Shown: piece after piece, positions 60,011 through 64,000 of the stretch
Layout of the letters: each line of letters begins with the position of its first letter
Numbering within the stretch: position 1 is the stretch's first letter
NCBI GenBank assembly: GCA_033026295.1
Contig: CM065174.1
Location: 24,851,498-24,915,497 of the forward strand
Reading direction: 5' to 3'
Length of the DNA stretch: 64,000 nucleotides
Source: Channa striata
Taxonomy: Eukaryota > Chordata > Actinopteri > Anabantiformes > Channidae
Program-made: the position numbers and the translations under genes
Notes under the pieces: model-generated
Databases searched by the model: none
Told to the model about the DNA's origin: nothing
The model's input: only the letters and a program-made list of their open reading frames with translations

Positions 60011-62835
60011 ACTGTTTAGAGCTTTATAGGTAAGAAGAAGGGTTTTAAAGTATATTCTACATTTAATGGGAAGCCAATGGAGAGAAGCTAATGAAGGTGA
60101 AATATGATCTCTCTTACCAATCCCAGTCAATAATCTTGCTGCAGCATTTTGGATTAATTGGAGGCTTTTTAGAGAGTTACTGGGGCAGACTGAAAGTAGA
60201 GAATTACAGTAGTCCAATCTAGAAGTAACGAATGCATGAACCAGTTTTTCAACATCGCTTTGAGACAGGATGCTCCTAATTTTGGCAATGTTCCGCATAT
60301 GGAAGAAGGCTGTTCTAGAAATTTGTTTTATGTGTGAGGTAAATGACAAATCCTGGTCAAAAATGACTCAGAGATTCCTTGAAGTACTACTGGGGCCAGA
60401 GTTATGTCATCCAAAGTAATGATATGGTGTGAAAACATGTTTCTTAGGCTTTTAGGCCCAAACACAAAAACTTCAGTTTTATTTGATTTTAGTAGACAAA
60501 ATTATACGTCATCCAGTCCCTTATGTCTTTTAGACATGCTTGTAGTTTGATTAATTGATTTGTTTAATCTGGTTTCATAGAAAGATATAACTATGTGTCA
60601 TCAGCGTAGCAATGAAAATTTTTTGTGTTTTCTAATAATGTTACCAAGGGGAGACATATTTAGAGTAAAGAGTATTGGTCATAACACAGAGCCTTGTGGA
60701 ACTCCATAACTAACTTTTGTGTATGTCGAAGATTCATCATTAATATGAACAAATTGGAATCTATCTGATAGATAAGATTTAAACCAGTTTAGTGCAGTTC
60801 CTTTAATTCCAATTACATGTTCTAGTCTCTGTAATAATATTCTGTGATCAATGGTGTCAAATACAGCACTAAGATCTAGCAGAACTAGTATAGAGACAAG
60901 TCCATTATCTGAAGCCAGAAGAAGATTGTTGGTGACTTTAATTAGTGTGGTTTCTGTGCTATGATGAACTCTAAATCTTGACTGAAATTCTTCAAACAAG
61001 TCGTTTCTGTGCAGGTGGTCACATAATTGCTTTGCAGCTACTTTTTCAAGTATTTCAGAAATAAAGGGGAGATTGGATATTGGTCTGTAATTGGCTAAGA
61101 CACTTGGATCCAGACAAGGTTTTTTAAGTAGAGGTTTGATTACAGCTACCTTTTAGGCCTTTGGTACATATCCTGTTTGTAAAGATAGATTAATGACATC
61201 TAATACAAACGTGTCTAATAAGGGTAGAGCATCTTTAAGCAGTCTAACTGGAATAGGGTCTAGCAGACAGGTTGTTGGTTTGGATGCCTAATAGTTGAAG
61301 TTAACTCAGCAAGATCTATGGGCACAAAGCAGTCTAAAAGGGACCTTACTGATTATTCTAATTCTCTTGTATTTGTAGGGAGGGTCTTTTTGTTTCTAAT
61401 AGCTACGATTTTATTTGTGAAGAAAGTCATGAAGCCATTGCTGCATAGCGTTGAGGGAATACTAGTTTCAACTGAACTATGGCTCTTAGTCAGCCTGGCT
61501 ACAGTGCTGAAAAGAAACCAGGGGTTGTTCTTATTTTTCTCTATTAGTGATAAATAATATGCTGTTCTGGCTTTACGGAGTGCTAATGTATACAAGTATG
61601 AACTCTTTTTCCAGGCTAAGCATGATTCTTGTGAATGGGTGGAACGCCACTTGCTTTCTAGTTTTCGTGACGCCTGCTTTAAATGTGGGTTTGCGAGCTA
61701 TACCACGGAGATCACCTTTACTGCCTTCTTTTTTAGAAGGGCAACAGTATCGAGTATTGAACGTAATGATGCTGCATAATTATCAGTCAGGTAATCAACT
61801 TGTACAGGAGTACAGTTAATGAGGCTACTCTCAGTTATATCGGTACATGTTGAAGTAAATGATGAAGGGATCCTTTCCTTAAATTAGTTTACACTGTTTC
61901 CAGATAAGCACCTAATATAGCCGAACTTTGTCTAGCTGCTGTATAATCCATTAGATTAAATTCAAATGTTATTAGAAAATGGTCAGAGAAAACATAATTA
62001 TGATGAAATACTGTTAATTTATCAATTTCAATGCCGTATGTAAGGACAAGGTCTAGGGTATGACTAAAACAATGAGTGGGTTCATTTACATTTGGAGAAA
62101 AACCAAATAAATCTAATAATGAAGTAAATGACGTGTTGAGGGAGTTACTGTCAAGATCTACATGAATGTTAAAGTCGCCCACTATGATGACACTATCTGC
62201 ACTAAGCACTAATTCAGCAAGAAAATCTGAGAAATTAGTCAAAAATTCAGAATAAGGGACTGGAGGACAGTACACAGTATCAAATATAAGTGGATTTTGA
62301 GTTTGCCAAATTGGGTGTGAAAGGCTCAGAGTAAGACTCTCAAATGAGTTATAACTATTTTTATAGGTCTAGGGTTTATCTAGGTTAAAGCTTGAGGGAT
62401 AGATTGTTGGTACTCCTCCACCTCAGCCTGAGCTTCTAGGAACATGGTAGTTAATACTACTTGGAGGTGTCATATTATTCCTGCTGCAACCAAGTTTCTG
62501 TGAGACAAAATAAATCGAATTGATGATCGCTTATCAAGTCATTTACTAACAGAGATTTAGAAGACAGAGATCTGATAATTAATATTCAACATTTAATTGT
62601 TTTAGGTTTTTGTTCAGTAAGAGGAGCAGTACTAACTTTTCTTAAGTTATTATGATTAACTTCTCTTGTGATAATTATTACTTTGTAAAATTTAGTTGAT
62701 CAGGGAACAGACACACAGTCTCTAAAGGAATGTGGGTGTTGTGAGGGGGGGACAGCGGTAAGGATACTGAAGAGAGGCGTGTAGGACTGGATCTCTGCGT
62801 ACTAGGCTAAACTCTGGATTGTCAATCTTTTGGTT
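60004..62835 (-). mobile_element. L2-type LINE, inverted, lacks its 3' end (copy 5)
   Basis: Minus strand, from about 62835 (upstream of the endonuclease) through endonuclease, linker and RT to the KALNGQA-like point in the C-terminal domain. There it meets the repeat at AAGCTTG. The last RT codons, 3' UTR and tail are missing. That is not expected of an ordinary 5'-truncated insertion and points to a later recombination. It extends further 5' than copy 3 by about 160 bases (62670-62835), including a RDCVSVP-like segment. GDFN (62168-62179) and YADD (60597-60608) are both intact. Confidence 0.88.
60006..62640 (-). pseudogene. L2 endonuclease-reverse transcriptase, frame-broken
   Basis: Open pieces in order on the minus strand are: endonuclease 62275-61889 (VPYSEFLTNFSDFLAELVL, VGDFNIHVD, FSDHFLITFEF); linker 61595-61353 (YYLSLIEKNKNNPWFLFST); RT fingers and palm 60999-60679 (FEEFQSRFRVHHSTE, DTIDHRILLQR, SYGVPQGSVL). 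RT thumb follows at 60349-60002 (SHIKQISRTAFFHMRNIAK, SRLDYCNSLLSVCP, LQLIQNAAARLLTGIGK). YADD and GDFN are kept but frameshifts separate the pieces, and the C-terminus is cut by the repeat junction. Not functional. Confidence 0.82.
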
Positions 62836-62844
62836 TCACATGCA

Positions 62845-63020
62845 TCTAACAATTTCTGCACCAAACTCAAATAAAACTGTGTCTAAATAAGAATTTAGCC
62901 TAAATCAACTCAGCAGAGCCTGGAAATCAGCTTGTGGGAGGTTTCCCTAACCCACAGTCAATGCATGTAATTTCGGCATACTTTTAGGCTAGCAATCGCA
63001 TTTTCTCAGTGAGAAAATGC
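62845..63020 (-). repeat. Inverted unit of the right-end repeat
   Basis: AATTTCTGCACCAAACTCAA (62850) through TTAGCCTAAAT, TGTGGGAGGTTTCCC and GGCTAGCAATCGC to TTCTCAGTGAGAAAATGCTG (63003) is the reverse complement, with changes, of a whole plus-strand unit. It lies head to head with the array that follows. Confidence 0.85.
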
Positions 63021-63085
63021 TGACTGAAACGTGGGGAAGGTCCGCTGGAGCGGGCGGGGTCCTTCAGACCCCTCGAGTCAACACC
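63021..63085. other. Spacer at the inversion point
   Basis: GC-rich relative to its surroundings (GGTCCGCTGGAGCGGGCGGG). It separates the inverted unit from the direct array and is not present in the units themselves. Confidence 0.7.
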
Positions 63086-63935
63086 AAAAGAGTGTGCAGT
63101 TAAATACAAGCTGGGCTCCAAAACAGCATTTTCTCGCTGAGAAAAGGCGATTGCGAGCATAAAAGGATGCTGGAATTGCATAAATTTACTGTCTTTTAAG
63201 AAAACATCCCACAATCTTATTTTCAATCTCTCCTGGGTGGATTTAGGCTAAATAAGAAAGCAGACACTGTTTTATTTGAGGTTGGTGTAGAAATTTTAAA
63301 ATACAAGCTTGGCTTTAAAACAACATTTTCTCGCTGACAAAAGGTGATTGCGAGCATAAAAGGATGCTGGAATTACATACATTTACTGTCTTTTAAAGAA
63401 ACATCCCTCAAGCTTATTTTCAGTCTCTCTTGAGTGGATGGATTTAGGCTAAATAAGAAGGCAGACATAATTTTTTTTAAGTTTGGTGCAGAAATTGTTA
63501 AATACAAGCTTGTCTTTAAAACAGCATTGCCTCGCTGAGAAAAGGAGATTGCGAGCATAAAAGGATGCTGGAATTACTGTCTTTTAAAAAAAACATCCCA
63601 CACGCTTATTTTCGGTCTCTCCTGAGTGTATTTAGGCTAAATAAGAAGGCAGACACAGTTTTATTAAAGTTTGGTGCAGAATTTTTTAAATACAAGCTTG
63701 GCTTTGAAACAACATTTCCTCGCTGAGAAAAGGCGTTTGCGATCATAAAAGGATGCTGGAATTACTGTCTTTTAAAGAAACATCCCACAAGCGTATTTTC
63801 AATCTCTCTTGAGTGTATTTAGGCTAAATAAGAAGGCAGACACAGTTTTATTTGACTTTGGTGCAGAAATTGTTATACAAGCTTTGCTTTAAAACAGCAT
63901 TTTCTCGCTGAGAAAAGGCGATTGCGAGCATAAAC
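63086..63935 (+). repeat. Tandem array, five copies of a 185-200-bp unit
   Basis: The motif around TTCTCGCTGAGAAAAGG recurs at about 63131, 63328, 63529, 63717 and 63902, giving periods of 197, 201, 188 and 185. Each unit also has GCGAGCATAAAAGGATGCTG, then TTTACTGTCTTTTAA-like, ACATCCCACAAGCTTATTTT-like, TTTAGGCTAAATAAGAAGGC and a TTTGGTGCAGAAATT block. The last unit is cut after GCGAGCATAAA. The units diverge by several percent. Open frames on the minus strand (62984-63226, 63373-63558) are repeat-derived. I do not recognise the family. Confidence 0.92.
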
Positions 63936-64000
63936 TACTACTACTCTTTCGGCTTTTCCCATTAGGGGTCGCCACAGCGAATCATCCTTTTCCACTTTAC
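63936..64000 (+). repeat. Start of a teleost interspersed repeat
   Basis: CTACTACTACTCTTTCGGC, then CCCATTAGGGGTCGCCACAG and GAATCATCC, is a motif I recognise as a common dispersed repeat in fish. It runs off the window. A 19-base match to its start (GCCGAAAGAGTAGTAGTAG) occurs inverted at about 12737-12755. Confidence 0.65.

Overview
The window reads as nuclear DNA of a teleost fish. It is AT-rich, has no long host open reading frame, and is scattered with repeats typical of ray-finned fish. These include L2-type LINEs with a 3' tail of ATAAAGTTGAATTGAATTG type, other EN-RT LINEs, tRNA-derived SINEs, HE1/V-SINE-like copies, a Tc1/mariner relic, and a GTGGGGACATTTTGG repeat with internal TTAGGG-like units. 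No rRNA, tRNA gene, CRISPR or bacterial-type operon was seen. I could not identify a complete host gene; the window is probably intergenic or inside a very long intron.

Layout. 1-2525: a truncated L2 copy followed by the 3' half of a second LINE family. 2526-9369: mostly unassigned AT-rich DNA with a 27-bp-arm hairpin (7122-7178) and an inverted LINE tail. 9370-16640: a cluster of LINE relics, mostly on the minus strand (an EN-RT element at 9370-10530, a Rex1/CR1-like RT at 14635-15905, a further LINE at 15906-16640), plus an L2 3' fragment at 13189-13998. 17490-33150: SINEs (17490, 24520, 28231, 32926), a V-SINE (31255), the TTAGGG-like repeat (18975-19260) and a GC-rich patch near 22.4 kb that could be a promoter or first exon. 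33151-40202: no recognisable element. 40203-43665: the best L2 copy, whose endonuclease-RT frame is broken only by five single-base indels. 44655-44860: an inverted V-SINE. 45876-52175: a rearranged L2 interrupted by a 3.56-kb DNA transposon (47239-50796). That transposon has CACTC termini and carries decayed spliced coding sequence of a kind I associate with teleost 'SAMD3-like' multicopy genes. 52320-52752: a Tc1/mariner remnant. 52753-59917: mostly unassigned, with a perfect 19-bp hairpin at 56569-56610 and a possible terminal exon at 58488-58681. 59918-64000: a minus-strand L2 embedded in an unrecognised repeat of 185-200 bp that occurs in both orientations and runs as five tandem plus-strand units to 63935.

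The genes seen do not form a pathway. They are reverse transcriptase/endonuclease relics, small parasites probably dependent on them (SINEs), and DNA transposons. The points most worth a second look are the CACTC element nested in L2, the inverted and tandem repeat array at the right end, the indel-only L2 copy, and the unassigned exon-like block at 58.5 kb. All family names come from recognition by eye; no database was searched.
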